Positions 11,201-21,328 are shown, numbered from the stretch's first letter. The stretch: DNA of 64,000 nt from Flaccisagitta enflata (GCA_965153355.1 OZ231126.1:110236001-110300000); one strand, 5' to 3'. Numbers and translations are program-made. The notes: generated by a model from the sequence alone, not told the origin.

Positions 11201-13650
11201 CTCAAGGTTGTCGAGAAAGTGAAATGGGTTAGGGTTAGGGTTGTGATAAAGGTTAGGGTTAATGTTGTTGTAAGGGTTAGGGTTAGGAATCTCAATGAGA
11301 CTATCCGCATCCAATTGTAGGGTTTCATTCACATTAAAATAGTAGTAGTGAGACTGGAAAAATATCAAATGGACAATCTGAACATAAGTATCTGAGAGGC
11401 ATATTTGTCATGTCTCACTCCATAGGTTACAATGCATTTTCAACCCTAGCTACTGAGTAATGTTGTCTCAAAATTTATCGCCCCCATTAGATATCAAAGT
11501 TGACAAGGAGAGAGACAAGAGACAAGTAAGTATATAAGTATGTACCTAAGTGAGTTAAAATCAAGTATCAACAGGGGTCACAAATATTGAGACTAATAAA
11601 ATCCAACTCTAGGGTTTCATTTTCATTGAAATGATAGTAATGAGACAGAAATAATGTCAAGTTAAAAATCATGACTGAATTTCAAAAATATCAAGTTTGC
11701 TTTGTCTCACCCCATTGCATTCAATGCATTTTCAACCCTAGTCACCAAGTAATTTTGTCTCAAGGTTGTCAAGAAAGTAAAATGGGTTAGGGTTAGGGTT
11801 GTGATAAAGGTTAGGGTTAGTGTTGTGGTAAGGGTTAGGGTTAGGGTTAGGGTTAGGAATCTCAATGAGACTATCCGCATCCAATTGTAGGGTTTCATTC
11901 ACATTAAACTAGTAGTAGTGAGACTGGAAAAATAAAAAGTGGACAATCTGAATTTAAATATCTGAGAGGCATATTTGTCATGTCTCACTCCATAGGTTAC
12001 AATGCATTTTCAACCCTAGCTACTGAGTAATGTTGTCTCAAAATTTATCGCCCCCATTAGATATCAAAGTTGACAAGGAGAGAGACAAGAGACAAGTAAG
12101 TATATAAGTATGTACCTAAGTGAGTTAAAATCAAGTATCAACAGGGGTCACAAATATTGAGACTAATAAAATCCAACTCTAGGGTTTCATTTGCATTGAA
12201 ATGATAGTAATGAGACAGAAATAATGTCAAGTTAAAAATCAAGACTGAATTACAAAAATATCAAGTTTGCTTTGTCTCACCCCATTGCATTCAATGCATT
12301 TTCAACCCTGGTCACCAAGTAATTTTGTCTCAAGGTTGTCAAGAAAGTGAAATGGGTTTGGGTTAGGGTTGTGATAAAGGTTAGGGTTAGTGTTGTGGTA
12401 AGGGTTAGGGTTAGGGTTAGGGTTAGGAATCTCAATGAGACTATCCGCATCCAATTGTAGGGTTTCATTCACATTAAAATAGTAGTAGTGAGACTGGAAA
12501 AATAAAAAGTGGACAATCTGAACTTGAATATCTGAGAGGCATATTTGTCATGTCTCACTCCATAGGTTACAATGCATTTTCAACCCTAGCTACTGAGTAA
12601 TGTTGTCTCAAAATTTATCACCCCCATTAGATATCAAAGTTGACAAGGAGAGAGACAAGAGACAAGTAAGTATATAAGTATGTACCTAAGTGAGTTAAAA
12701 TCAAGTATCAACAGGGGTCACAAATATTGAGACTTAAAAAGTCCAAGTCTAGGGTTTCATTTGCATTGAAGTGATAGTGATGAGACAGAAATAATGTCAA
12801 GTTAAAAATCATGACTGAATTTCAAAAATATCAAGTTTGCTTTGTCTCACTCCATTGCATTCAATGCATTTTCAACCCTAGTCACCAAATAATTTTGTCT
12901 CAAGGTTGTCAAGAGAGTGGAAAGGGTTAGGGTTGTGATAAGGGTTAGGGTTGTGGTCAGGGTTAGGGTTAGGAACTTCAATGAGACTATAGGCATCCAA
13001 TTGTAGGGTTTCATTCACATTGAAATGATAGTGGTGAGACTGAAAAAATAAAAAGTGGACAGTCTGAACCTAACTTTCTGAGAGGCAGATTTGTTATGTC
13101 TCACTTCATAGAAAACAATGCATTTTCAACCCTAGCTACTAAATAATGTTGTCTCAAAATTTATCACCTCCATAAGATATCAAAATTGACCATCAAAGAG
13201 ACAAGAGACAAGTAAGTATATGAGTATGTACCTAAGTGAGTTAAAATCAAGTTTCAATAGGGGTCACAAATATTGAGACCATTAAAATCCAATTTTAGGG
13301 TTTCATTTGCATTAAAATGATAGTGGTGGGACATAAATAATAACAAATCAAAAGTCAGGAGTGAATTATAAAAATATCTTGTTTGCCTTGTCTCACTCCA
13401 TTGTATTCAATGCGTTTCCAACCCTAGTGAACAAATGATATTGTCTCAAGGTTGTCAAGAAAGTGAAAAGGGTTAGGGTTAGGGTTGTGATTAGGGCTAG
13501 GGTTAGTATTGTGGTAAGGGTTAGGGTTAGGGTTAGGAATCTCAATGAGACTATCGGCATCCAATTGTAGGGTTTAGTTCACACTAAAATAGTAGTAGTG
13601 AGACTGGAAAAATGCAGTGGACAGTCTGCACTAAAATTTCAGAGAGGCAT
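8225..13650. repeat. satellite array, 564-570 bp dimeric unit with TTAGGG clusters
   Basis: The anchor CTTTGTCTCACCCCATTGC recurs near 8875, 9445, 10009, 10573, 11137, 11701, 12271 and (variant) 12841 and 13387, giving a 564-570 bp period. Each unit consists of two related halves of about 280 bp. Both contain a CAATGCATTTTCAACCCTAG word and a TAGGGTTTCATT word, but only one half has the (TTAGGG)n cluster. Outer units (8225-8870, 12845-13650) are more diverged than central ones, as expected of unequal-crossover arrays. Short Leu/Thr-rich minus-strand frames repeat once per unit and are not genes. Confidence 0.95.
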
Positions 13651-13799
13651 GATTGTTACACAACACTCAGTTCATCATGTCTCATGTCAATTAGTCATTA
13701 GGTATTTGTACTTTAGTCTGCATAGTGTCTCATATGGGTCAATGATATGATTTACATATTGTGGTTTTAATACCTTCAGATTCAGAGCTTTGGTTGGTT

Positions 13800-13810
13800 C
13801 ACTCTCTCTC

Positions 13811-13893
<83 letters not shown>

Positions 13894-13987
13894 CTTTGTC
13901 TTAAACTATTTTTTTCACTGCATAAGCTGTGTCATGAGTCTCTAACTATATAAAACAAAAGCAATGGGCTGACTTTCACGATGTCTC

Positions 13988-14064
<77 letters not shown>

Positions 14065-14245
14065 CTATGTCTCTCTCTCTCTGTTTTCTATGTCTCTAAC
14101 TATATAAAACAAAAGCAATGGGCTGACTTTCATGATGTCTCAACTCTCTCTCCCTCTCTCTCTCTCTCATATCATATTTATGAGTAATTGACAATGTTTT
14201 GAATGTCTCTCCCTCCTCTCCTCTATAAGCAAAAGGAGATGTTTC

Positions 14246-14319
<74 letters not shown>

Positions 14320-14400
14320 GTGTTCAATTTGAGTAATAAAGCAATGTTTTAATTGTCTCTCTTTCAATGTATTTATTTTAGTAATAAAGCAATGTTTCAA

Positions 14401-14469
<69 letters not shown>

Positions 14470-14488
14470 CTCTCAGCCACAGATTCTT

Positions 14489-14519
<31 letters not shown>

Positions 14520-14646
14520 CTATTACGCAATGGAATAATGTTTTAAATGTCTCTGCTCTCTCTTCCCGCTTCCTGTCTCTTTCCTCTTCTTTTTTTTCTC
14601 TTCTTGTCTTTTCTCTTCCTCTTCTCTTCTCCTGTCTCTTTTTTGT

Positions 14647-14698
<52 letters not shown>

Positions 14699-14819
14699 AT
14701 TAAGCAATGGAATAATGTGTCAAATGTCTCTGCTCTCTCTTCCCGTTTCCTCTCTCTTTCCTCTTCTTATTTTTCTCTTCCCGTCTATTTTCTTCCTCTA
14801 TTCTTCTCTCCCTTTTTCC

Positions 14820-14869
<50 letters not shown>

Positions 14870-14954
14870 GAGAGACATAGTAAATATTGTGTTTTTCTTA
14901 ATGTATTTTTCTTGCGTAAAAGCAAATGTTGGAAATGTCTCAACTCTCTCAGTT

Positions 14955-15040
<86 letters not shown>
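13800..15040. repeat. cluster of long CT and GA microsatellites
   Basis: CT blocks lie at about 13815-13888, 13986-14060, 14248-14317, 14403-14464 and 14958-15036. GA blocks lie at 14492-14519, 14651-14696 and 14820-14875. The spacers are themselves repeated: GCAATGGGCTGACTTTCA at 13963 and 14119, and the stretch around TATTAAGCAATGGAATAATG at 14519 and 14697. Confidence 0.9.
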
Positions 15041-15041
<1 letters not shown>

Positions 15042-15042
<1 letters not shown>

Positions 15043-15100
15043 TTGGCTGGTCTCTAGACGACTAAGTCCTACTCTCTCTCCATCCAGCCAATTGGAGAAA
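15042..15100. promoter_or_regulatory. paired CCAAT boxes upstream of the recombinase-like gene
   Basis: GATTGGCTGG near 15041-15051 and CCAGCCAATTGG near 15084-15095 form an inverted pair of CCAAT-box motifs about 300 bp upstream of the ATG at 15386. CCAAT boxes are bound by NF-Y in animals. No TATA box is evident. The promoter role is inferred from position only. Confidence 0.35.
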
Positions 15101-15385
15101 AAAGATGATATTTGCCGTGTCTCTAGGAAGAAAAAAAAAAAAGAAAAAAAAAGGGAGAGAGAAAAAAAAGAGAAACTCGATGTACGTAATCGATATTTTC
15201 AGAATATCATAACGCATTACGACTTCTTGTCAAATGTATCTTTCTGATTATTTAATCTATGCAGATTTTTCTTGTCTCAAGACTTTCCCTAACTTTAGCC
15301 CGTCGCCGTAGAACGTTGTTGCTGTTGACTTAACTGCGCAAAATTAACTCTTTTCATCTTCTTTTCAATTCCCATTGCTTTAACC

Positions 15386-16067
15386 ATGTCCGGCCGAAAG
15401 AAGAGAGGAAGGTCGAGGAAGAAAAAAGTTAAAAAGACAGTTGAACCGGACGAGCCGATGTCGGCTGCCGTGGATTTGTCCACATCTGTGGCCCCCGACT
15501 CAGTTGCCGTTGGTGTTTCATCTGCTCCGATCGCCCCCGATGCTTCATCCACATCTGAGGCCCCCATCTCAGTTTCCGTCGGTATTTCATCTGCTCCTAT
15601 CGCCCCCAATGCTTCATCGAGATCTGAAGTCTCTGACGCAGAGGTTCCCGACTCGATCGCTACAACAGCCCCCGGACCCGGTGTTTCTTCCGTCTCGGTC
15701 GCCCCAAGTGTTTCATCCTCTCCATTAACCCGCGATGAATCGTCTTTATCAAAGGCCTCCGCCCCAGTTGCCCCTTGTGTTTCACCCTCTACGACCCCCG
15801 ATGTTTCTACCGCTTCAGTTTCCCGAGAAAATTCGTTCGCTCCGACGCTCCCAGATGTTTCGGCTGCCTCAGAGGGTCCCGCTGTTTTAGCTGCCACAGT
15901 CTCAAATTTGTCTGGGGCCTATCAACCCGATCGTTCTTCCGCTGAAGCTAGTGATCCTTCGCCCACCGAGTCGTCTTCCGCAGGTGTCCCTTTGGCCCAA
16001 AGGTTGGGTGCTTTGTCCAGTGCAGACTCCGCTTCAAGCAAGACATCCGGCAAACGAATTTTTTCAG
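15386..16067 (+). CDS. exon 1: Ser/Ala/Pro-rich N-terminal region
   Basis: The ATG at 15386 opens with a very basic stretch (MSGRKKRGRSRKKKVKK) that looks like a nuclear localisation signal. About 210 residues of low-complexity Ser, Ala, Pro, Val and Thr follow, with recurring Val-Ser-Ser and Ala-Pro-Asp/Asn words: a disordered tail with internal near-repeats. The frame continues past the proposed donor (CAG followed by GTTCTT at 16068) and stops at 16075. Exon 2 continues in phase 1, so I end the exon at 16067. The opposite strand is also open here, a shadow of the GC-rich composition. Confidence 0.65.
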
Positions 16068-16161
16068 GTTCTTAACAATGGTTGCCAGTTTCAGTTCTTA
16101 TGTTACTATCTTTTGTCTTTGCACCTAGCGCAGTAGTGTAATGGCCGCTTCATTTATTCAG

Positions 16162-16248
16162 ATGCCGCGCAAAGTTCATCGCCCAAAGATTCCCTGCCAA
16201 GAAAGAAGCGTGTTACATTCTACAAGCCTAACTTGGAGCAAACAACTG
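16162..16248 (+). CDS. exon 2: basic NLS-like segment
   Basis: Acceptor CAG at 16159-16161, donor GTGAGT at 16249. In phase 1 it encodes Ser-rich sequence, then LPRKKRVTFYKPNLEQTT, a second basic nuclear-localisation-like motif. The clean splice borders and non-repetitive basic/aromatic content argue for a real exon. Confidence 0.6.
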
Positions 16249-16402
16249 GTGAGTTAATGGTAGCTTGTTTGAGACTGGACGCATCGATGTATAGTGATAG
16301 CTAGGGTTTACTGCATGTTACTTTTGTCTCATTTTGTTCTTTGTGGTTTGACATTTTGTTCTTTGTTTGACATTTTGTTCTTTGTGGTTTGACAGCGGCG
16401 CG

Positions 16403-16441
16403 ATGTCCCGGTTCACTTTTCTTCAGAATCTGCCTCATCAG
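16403..16441 (+). CDS. exon 3 candidate with damaged or unusual acceptor
   Basis: Donor GTGAGC at 16442. The frame reads DVPVHFSSESASS and resembles the start of exon 4 (DVPEDEF), suggesting an exon duplication. At the homologous acceptor position the sequence is GCG instead of AG. The only phase-compatible AG inside gives a 15-nt microexon, 16427-16441. Either the acceptor has decayed or the microexon is used. Confidence 0.35.
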
Positions 16442-16481
16442 GTGAGCTAAATGGCGGTTTGCCAGTAAAATCCCATTCAAT

Positions 16482-16590
16482 TTAGGATGACTATGGACTT
16501 GACTAAAATATTAATCATGGCTCATTCCCATGCAATTTAGGATGACTATGGACTTGACTAAAATATTAATTGTGGCTCATTCCCATGCAG
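16482..16590. repeat. 52-bp intronic tandem duplication
   Basis: Two near-identical copies of a segment containing GGATGACTATGGACTTGACT and GGCTCATTCCCATGCA lie just before exon 4. The second copy ends in the functional-looking CAG acceptor (16588-16590); the first has CAATTTAG instead. Confidence 0.75.
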
Positions 16591-16746
16591 ATGTGCCTGA
16601 AGATGAGTTTTTGTTTTCGCTTGATCCACCACAACGTCCAGTTCCTGCAACGGGAGCTTCTGAAGAAGGTCTTGCTCCTGTTCCCCCTGCCGCCAAGAAA
16701 AAGTCAGTTTGAGCTCCTGTTCCCCCTGCCGTCAAGAAAAAGTCAG
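16591..16746 (+). CDS. exon 4: acidic/Pro-rich segment with internal stop
   Basis: Acceptor CAG at 16588-16590, donor GTATTG at 16747. It reads DVPEDEFLFSLDPPQ and ends with VPPAAKKKS. A 39-bp tandem duplication (16674-16712 and 16713 onward) repeats the end of the exon. The first copy contains TGA at 16710-16712 in frame, and the second runs to a good donor in the right phase. The first copy reads CAGTTTGA where the second reads CAGGTATTGA, so it appears to have lost its donor. Confidence 0.5.
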
Positions 16747-16890
16747 GTATTGAAAAGGGCTCACTACTCTAGCATTGTGTCGACGGTCGTAATCTGCTGC
16801 TTAAGTGACATTTTGTTTTTTGTTTTATGAATTTGTTTTGTTTTATGAATGTTTTATGTTTGTTTTATGAATTTGTTTTGTGAATTTCAG

Positions 16891-17076
16891 GACCGCGGAA
16901 GGCGCCAAAGCATCCACGGTCGACGGTAGTTCGACCTCCGGAGGCTGATATGAAGTCTACGTCTTTCAATTGCCCTTGCTGCGATTTCAAGCTCACGGGA
17001 AGAAAGTGGGGCTCTCCTGCCTTGGAACGCATCAAAGTAGAGACACCCAATGGGTGGATCTTAATAAAGCACTCAG
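16891..17076 (+). CDS. exon 5: Cys-rich segment (possible zinc-binding half)
   Basis: Acceptor TTTCAG at 16885-16890, donor GTACGA at 17077, phase 1 to phase 1. It encodes a basic Pro-rich stretch, then FNCPCCDFKLTGRKWGS and NGWILIKHS. Together with CMRCLSAHQG at the start of exon 6, the Cys/His spacing suggests a zinc-binding module split by the minisatellite intron. The metal-binding role is inference. Confidence 0.6.
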
Positions 17077-17084
17077 GTACGAGT

Positions 17085-18950
17085 CTTGTGTGTTTGGTAT
17101 GAGTGTAGAATGTCTACTGTAGGTGTGTTGAATGTCTGCGTAAGGTGTGAGCAAAGAATGTTTGTGTAAAAAGTGGTGTGCGCGTAGAATGTATGTGTTA
17201 GGTGTGAGAGTAGAATGTGTATGTAGAATGTCTTTCAGTCTAAATTGTCTCATGTAGAATATGTCTTAGGGGTGAGTGTATAATGTCTGTGTTAGATGTG
17301 AGTGTAGAATGTCTGTGAGCTTAGAATGTCTGTGTTTGGTGTGTATGTGTAGAATGTCTTTGTTAGTTGTGAGGGTAGAATGTCTCTGTTAGGTGTGAGG
17401 GTAGAATGTGTCTGTTAGGTGTGAGGGTAGAATGTCTATCTGTTAGGTGTGTGTAGAATGTCTATCTGTTAGGTGTGAGTGTAGAATGTCTGTGTTAGGT
17501 GTGAGTGTAGAATGTCTCTGTGTTAGGTGTGAGTGTAGAATGTCTCTGTGTTAGGTGTGAGTGTAGAATGTCTCTGTGTGTTAAGTGTGAGTGTAGAATG
17601 TCTCTGTGTGTTAAGTGTGAGTGTAGAATGTCTCTGTGTGTTAGGTGTGAGTGTAGAATGTCTGTGTGTGTTAGGTGTGAGTGTAGAATGTCTCTGTGTG
17701 TTAGGTGTGAGTGTAGAATGTCTCTGTGTGTTAGGTGTGAGTGAAGAATGTCTCTGTGTGTTAGGGGTGAGTGTAGAATGTCTCTGTGTGATAGGGGTGA
17801 GTGTAGAATGTCTCTGTGTGATAGGGGTGAGTGTAGAATGTCTCTGTGTGATAGGGGTGAGTGTAGAATGTCTCCGTGTGTTAGGGGTGAGTATAGAATG
17901 TCTCCGTGTGTTAGGGGTGAGTGTAGAATGTCTCCGTGTGTTAGGGGTGAGTGTAGAATGTCTCCGTGTGTTAGGGGTGAGTGTAGAATGTCTCCGTGTG
18001 TTAGGGGTGAGTGTAGAATGTCTCCGTGTGTTAGGGGTGAGTGTAGAATGTCTCCGTGTGTTAGGGGTGAGTGTAGAATGTCTCCGTGTGTTAGGGGTGA
18101 GTGTAGAATGTCTCCGTGTGTTAGGGGTGAGTGTAGAATGTCTCCGTGTGTTAGGGGTGAGTGTAGAATGTCTCCGTGTGTTAGGGGTGAGTGTAGAATG
18201 TCTCCGTGTGTTAGGGGTGAGTGTAGAATGTCTCCGTGTGTTAGGGGTGAGTGTAGAATGTCTCCGTGTGTTAGGGGTGAGTGTAGAATGTCTCCGTGTG
18301 TTAGGGGTGAGTGTAGAATGTCTCCGTGTGTTAGGGGTGAGTGTAGAATGTCTCCGTGTGTTAGGGGTGAGTGTAGAATGTCTCCGTGTGTTAGGGGTGA
18401 GTGTAGAATGTCTCCGTGTGTTAGGGGTGAGTGTAGAATGTCTCCGTGTGTTAGGGGTGAGTTTAGAATGTCTCTGTGTGTTAGGGGTGAGTGTAGAATG
18501 TCTCCGTGTGTTAGGGGTGAGTGTAGAATGTCTCTGTGTGTTAGGGGTGAGTGTAGAATGTCTCCGTGTGTTAGGGGTGAGTGTAGAATGTCTCCGTGTG
18601 TTAGGGGTGAGTGTAGAATGTCTCCGTGTGTTAGGGGTGAGTGTAGAATGTCTCCGTGTGTTAGGGGTGAGTGTAGAATGTCTCCGTGTGTTAGGGGTGA
18701 GTGTAGAATGTCTCCGTGTGTTAGGGGTGAGTGTAGAATGTCTCCGTGTGTTAGGGGTGAGTGTAGAATGTCTCTGTGTGTTAGGGGTGAGTGTAGAATG
18801 TCTTTGCGTGTTAGGGGTGAGTGTAGAATGTCTCTTCGTGTTAGGGGTGAGTGTAGAATGTCTCCGTGTGTTAGGGGTGAGTGTAGAATGTCTCTGTGTG
18901 ATAGGTGTGAGTGTAGAAGGTCTGTGTAGGGGTGGTGTAGAATGTCGGGT
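17085..18950. repeat. 30-bp intronic minisatellite, about 47 regular copies plus degenerate flank
   Basis: The unit is 30 bp, with TTAGGGGTGAGTGTAGAATG followed by TCTCCGTGTG. From about 17521 to 18930 it is in perfect 30-bp register; 17085-17520 holds diverged copies of varying length. The central block (about 17870-18760) is almost homogeneous, so expansion looks recent. Because 30 is divisible by three, two frames stay open for hundreds of codons; these are artefacts. The array lies inside the intron between exons 5 and 6. Confidence 0.95.
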
Positions 18951-19309
18951 CTTAAGCCTTTCCAGGCTTTTACTTACTAAGTTTGAGTATTGTTATAGCA
19001 TGTGAGTATTGTTATAGCATGTAACGCCTTTCTCTTTTTACACCGTTACAGATTTAGTACCAAAGTGATAACCGGATTATTGCTGGCAATCTGGAGTGGT
19101 ATTTTCCTCCTGTTAGAAAATAGTAGCAGATTCAGCGTTTTCGTTTTACCGCCTAATCCGCCTTATGTTCCGTAACATTAGTTCCTTCTTAAAGTGGTTA
19201 CAGGATTAGGACGGCCGTTTACGAACCGGATTGAAGGACCCTTTCCTTGACACTTTTCAGCGATCTTTTTATGTCCTTATTTCTACCATCATTTTTAACT
19301 TCTTTACAG
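18951..19309. other. non-repetitive part of the intron before exon 6
   Basis: Includes a candidate acceptor at 19050 (CACCGTTACAG), but the following frame stops after five codons in the required phase. I treat it as intronic. A 19-bp word (GAGTATTGTTATAGCATGT) is duplicated near 18983-19022. Confidence 0.5.
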
Positions 19310-19533
19310 GGGCGCTTGTTCTCCCGTGCATGCGCTGTCTCTCCGCCCATCAAGGATTGGATGCCGATCACTGGCGGCAAGCGTGCATGGAACCTCATCA
19401 TTTAGGCGAGATGCAGAATAAATTGCGTCAACACATGCAACGTCTTCACTCAAAATATCTTGATGACTCCAAGGAAATGATCGACACGGCAAAACGTCTT
19501 CTGTGTCCACTTCTTCATCATCCAATCCAGCAG
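19310..19533 (+). CDS. exon 6: Cys/His segment and helical region
   Basis: Acceptor CTTTACAG ending at 19309, donor GTTAGT at 19534; phase 1 in, phase 0 out. It encodes LVLPCMRCLSAHQG, then a Trp/His-rich stretch and a likely amphipathic helix with RLHSKYLDDSKEMI. The Cys pair plus downstream His and Cys residues complete the zinc-binding pattern begun in exon 5. An ATG upstream of the exon is intronic by this model. Confidence 0.6.
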
Positions 19534-19544
19534 GTTAGTGCGTA

Positions 19545-20096
19545 AATGCCTTTATGGTGTCTCAGTTTGTGTCTCTGTCTCAGTTTATCGTGCCTCAGTT
19601 GATCGTGCCTCAGTTTATTGTGCCTCAGTTTATTGTGCCTCAGTTTATTGTGCCTCAGTTTATCGTGCCTTAGTCTATCATGCCTCATGCCTCAGTTTAT
19701 CATGCCTCAGTTTATCATGCCTCAGTTTATCATGCCTCAGTTTATCATGCCTCAGTTTATCATGCCTCAGTTTATCATGCCTCAGTTTATCATGCCTCAG
19801 TTTATCATGCCTCAGTTTATCATGCCTCAGTTTATCATGCCTCAGTTTATCATGCCTCAGTTTATCATGCCTCAGTTTATCATGCCTCAGTTTATCATGC
19901 CTCAGTTTATCATGCCTTAGTTTATCATGACTCAGTTCAACATTTCTCAGTTTAACATGTCTTAGTTTATCATATCATATGCCTCAGTTTATCATGCCTC
20001 AGTTTATCATGCCTCAGTGTATCATGCCTCAGTGTATCATGCCTCAGTTTATCATGTCTCAGTTTATCATGTCTCAGTTTATCATGTCTCAAGTTG
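19545..20096. repeat. 15-bp intronic minisatellite, about 35 copies
   Basis: The unit is TCAGTTTATCATGCC. The first copies (19575-19670) read ATTGTG or ATCGTG and later copies are nearly identical. All three plus frames are multiples of five codons, which explains the long repetitive frames. It fills most of the intron between exons 6 and 7. Confidence 0.95.
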
Positions 20097-20140
20097 ACCA
20101 TGCATGTAATAATCCCATAATATATTGATTGCTCCTTAAG

Positions 20141-21328
20141 GCACCCGTCGGTCTCCTCAATGAATGTGGGGGCTCAACTACCGAATCAGACGCGCCCATT
20201 GAAGATAATCCATGCCTCCCTGAATAGTGTAAGAGAATCGCCAAACGCCTCTTTGAAGCCAAGCCAGTTTCCCTACCGCCAGAATATTTCAAGTTCCTAA
20301 AAGAGGTGAAGGATCACAGCGACGAGACCGTTAAACTGTACAAACATTGCCTGGGATATTTTTTACGCTTCGTCAAGTTGGCATACCCCTCAATGAATGC
20401 ATCGTTTGAGGTGGTTTGGGACACTCGTATTTCGTCGGAATTCCTTCAGATAATCAATCTGTCCCATGCATCATCGACAGCGTCAAATTACCACACCGCG
20501 CTGAAAAGCGGACGCAAATGTCTCAGTTTCTATCAGAGACAACCCACTAACGCATATTCTCTTGAGGACAGTTTCCAAACCATGGCGTCTGTGGCGCAGA
20601 GAAGAAAATTGCGGGATCTCCGGTCAAAGAAAATGCAGTTACATGAGACCACTTCCACTTTTGCGGACTTCTACAACAAATTTTACATCGGAGATATCTG
20701 GGATGACATCGTTGCGCTGATTGAGCGAGTACGCACCGCGGTGGTTTCCAAGACGGACATCAAGCTGAGCAAGCTCGAGCAATTTAAGCTAAATACATGT
20801 GGGCTTGGTCTCCTTGCTGCGAGCAACTACCTACGCCCTGGTAATTTCCGAAAGATCGAATACGAAGCAGCGCTAAAAGCCCTGGAAGCGGCATATGAAG
20901 AATTCACCAAAAAGTTCCCACACGTTTGGATGGAAGAGTGTGAATCTCCAATTGACAGGGCAAAGATGGTTCCAGTAATACTCGTTATCGAGGAGAATGC
21001 AAAACATCGGCAGCGCGACTATGCCGTGCTCTTAAATCCTAGGGATATTTGGATCCTTAGAAATTATGCACGCTATGTGCGACCCAATGGACCGCGGGAG
21101 CCCTGTACGAATAAGTTATTTATCAACTGTCGCGGTAAGGGTCTTGGGCTGGATCTCTCTCGTTACATGCAATTCTTAGGGAAGATGTGTGAGATCCCAG
21201 GTCTGAGTTTTACGCGTCTCCGAGCACTGGCTGAAACCGAGAATTTGCGCGACAAACCTGAAGCTGACATGCCAAATTGGTTCAAGCTCATCTCCGGCAC
21301 AAGCCGCCGAATCGGCCACAGTGACCAG
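20141..21328 (+). CDS. exon 7: tyrosine-recombinase-like catalytic domain
   Basis: Acceptor CTTAAG before 20141, donor GTGTGT at 21329, phase 0. Codons 1-28 are acidic, then TAG at 20225-20227 interrupts, and the frame is open for another 367 codons. Residues about 55-140 (DETVKLYKHCLGYFLRFVKL and following) look like the SAM-like core-binding domain of tyrosine recombinases. About residues 200-396 look like the catalytic domain: YLRPGNFRKIEY carries the box I Arg, SFTRLRALAET is box II with Thr where His is usual, and RRIGHSDQ carries the box III His. An acceptor at the TAG itself would remove the stop and keep the frame, so the gene is not certainly dead. Family membership is my recognition of motifs, not a search result. 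Confidence 0.6.

Larger units (their letters stand above)
15386..21328 (+). pseudogene. multi-exon tyrosine-recombinase-like (Crypton-like) gene, probably decayed
   Basis: The exon model is 15386-16067, 16162-16248, about 16403-16441, 16591-16746, 16891-17076, 19310-19533 and 20141-21328. Splice phases are compatible throughout (phase 1 at the first five junctions, then phase 0). The protein has a Ser/Ala/Pro-rich basic N-terminus, a Cys/His-rich middle and a C-terminal domain that reads as a tyrosine recombinase: box I Arg in YLRPGNF (codon 20834-20836), a box II-like TRLR (21212-21223) and a GHS box III (His codon 21317-21319). The nucleophile Tyr would lie in a further exon that I cannot find; the sequence after 21340 is repeat-derived. 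Two in-frame stops (16710-16712 and 20225-20227) break the simplest model. Crypton transposons and genes derived from them carry such domains and can contain introns. An alternative is a functional host gene using other splice sites around both stops. Confidence 0.6.

Noticed and set aside
8270-12468. Repeated 61-71 codon minus-strand frames
   Set aside because: One per satellite unit, built from telomere-like repeat; no sign of coding constraint.
8225-13650. True chromosome end
   Set aside because: TTAGGG clusters are short, interrupted and embedded in a satellite with unique DNA on both sides.
15295-15897. 200-codon minus-strand frame opposite exon 1
   Set aside because: Shadow of the Ser/Ala-rich plus-strand exon, which has matching splice borders and downstream exons.
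17548-19005. 485-codon and 393-codon overlapping open frames
   Set aside because: They are two frames of a 30-bp repeat with no stops in those phases; the array sits in an intron between phase-matched exons.
19051-19075. Additional exon after TTACAG at 19050
   Set aside because: In the phase required it stops within five codons.
19538-19955. Ser/Leu/Cys- and His/Ala-rich frames of about 100-130 codons
   Set aside because: They come from a 15-bp tandem repeat open in all three frames and lie within an intron.
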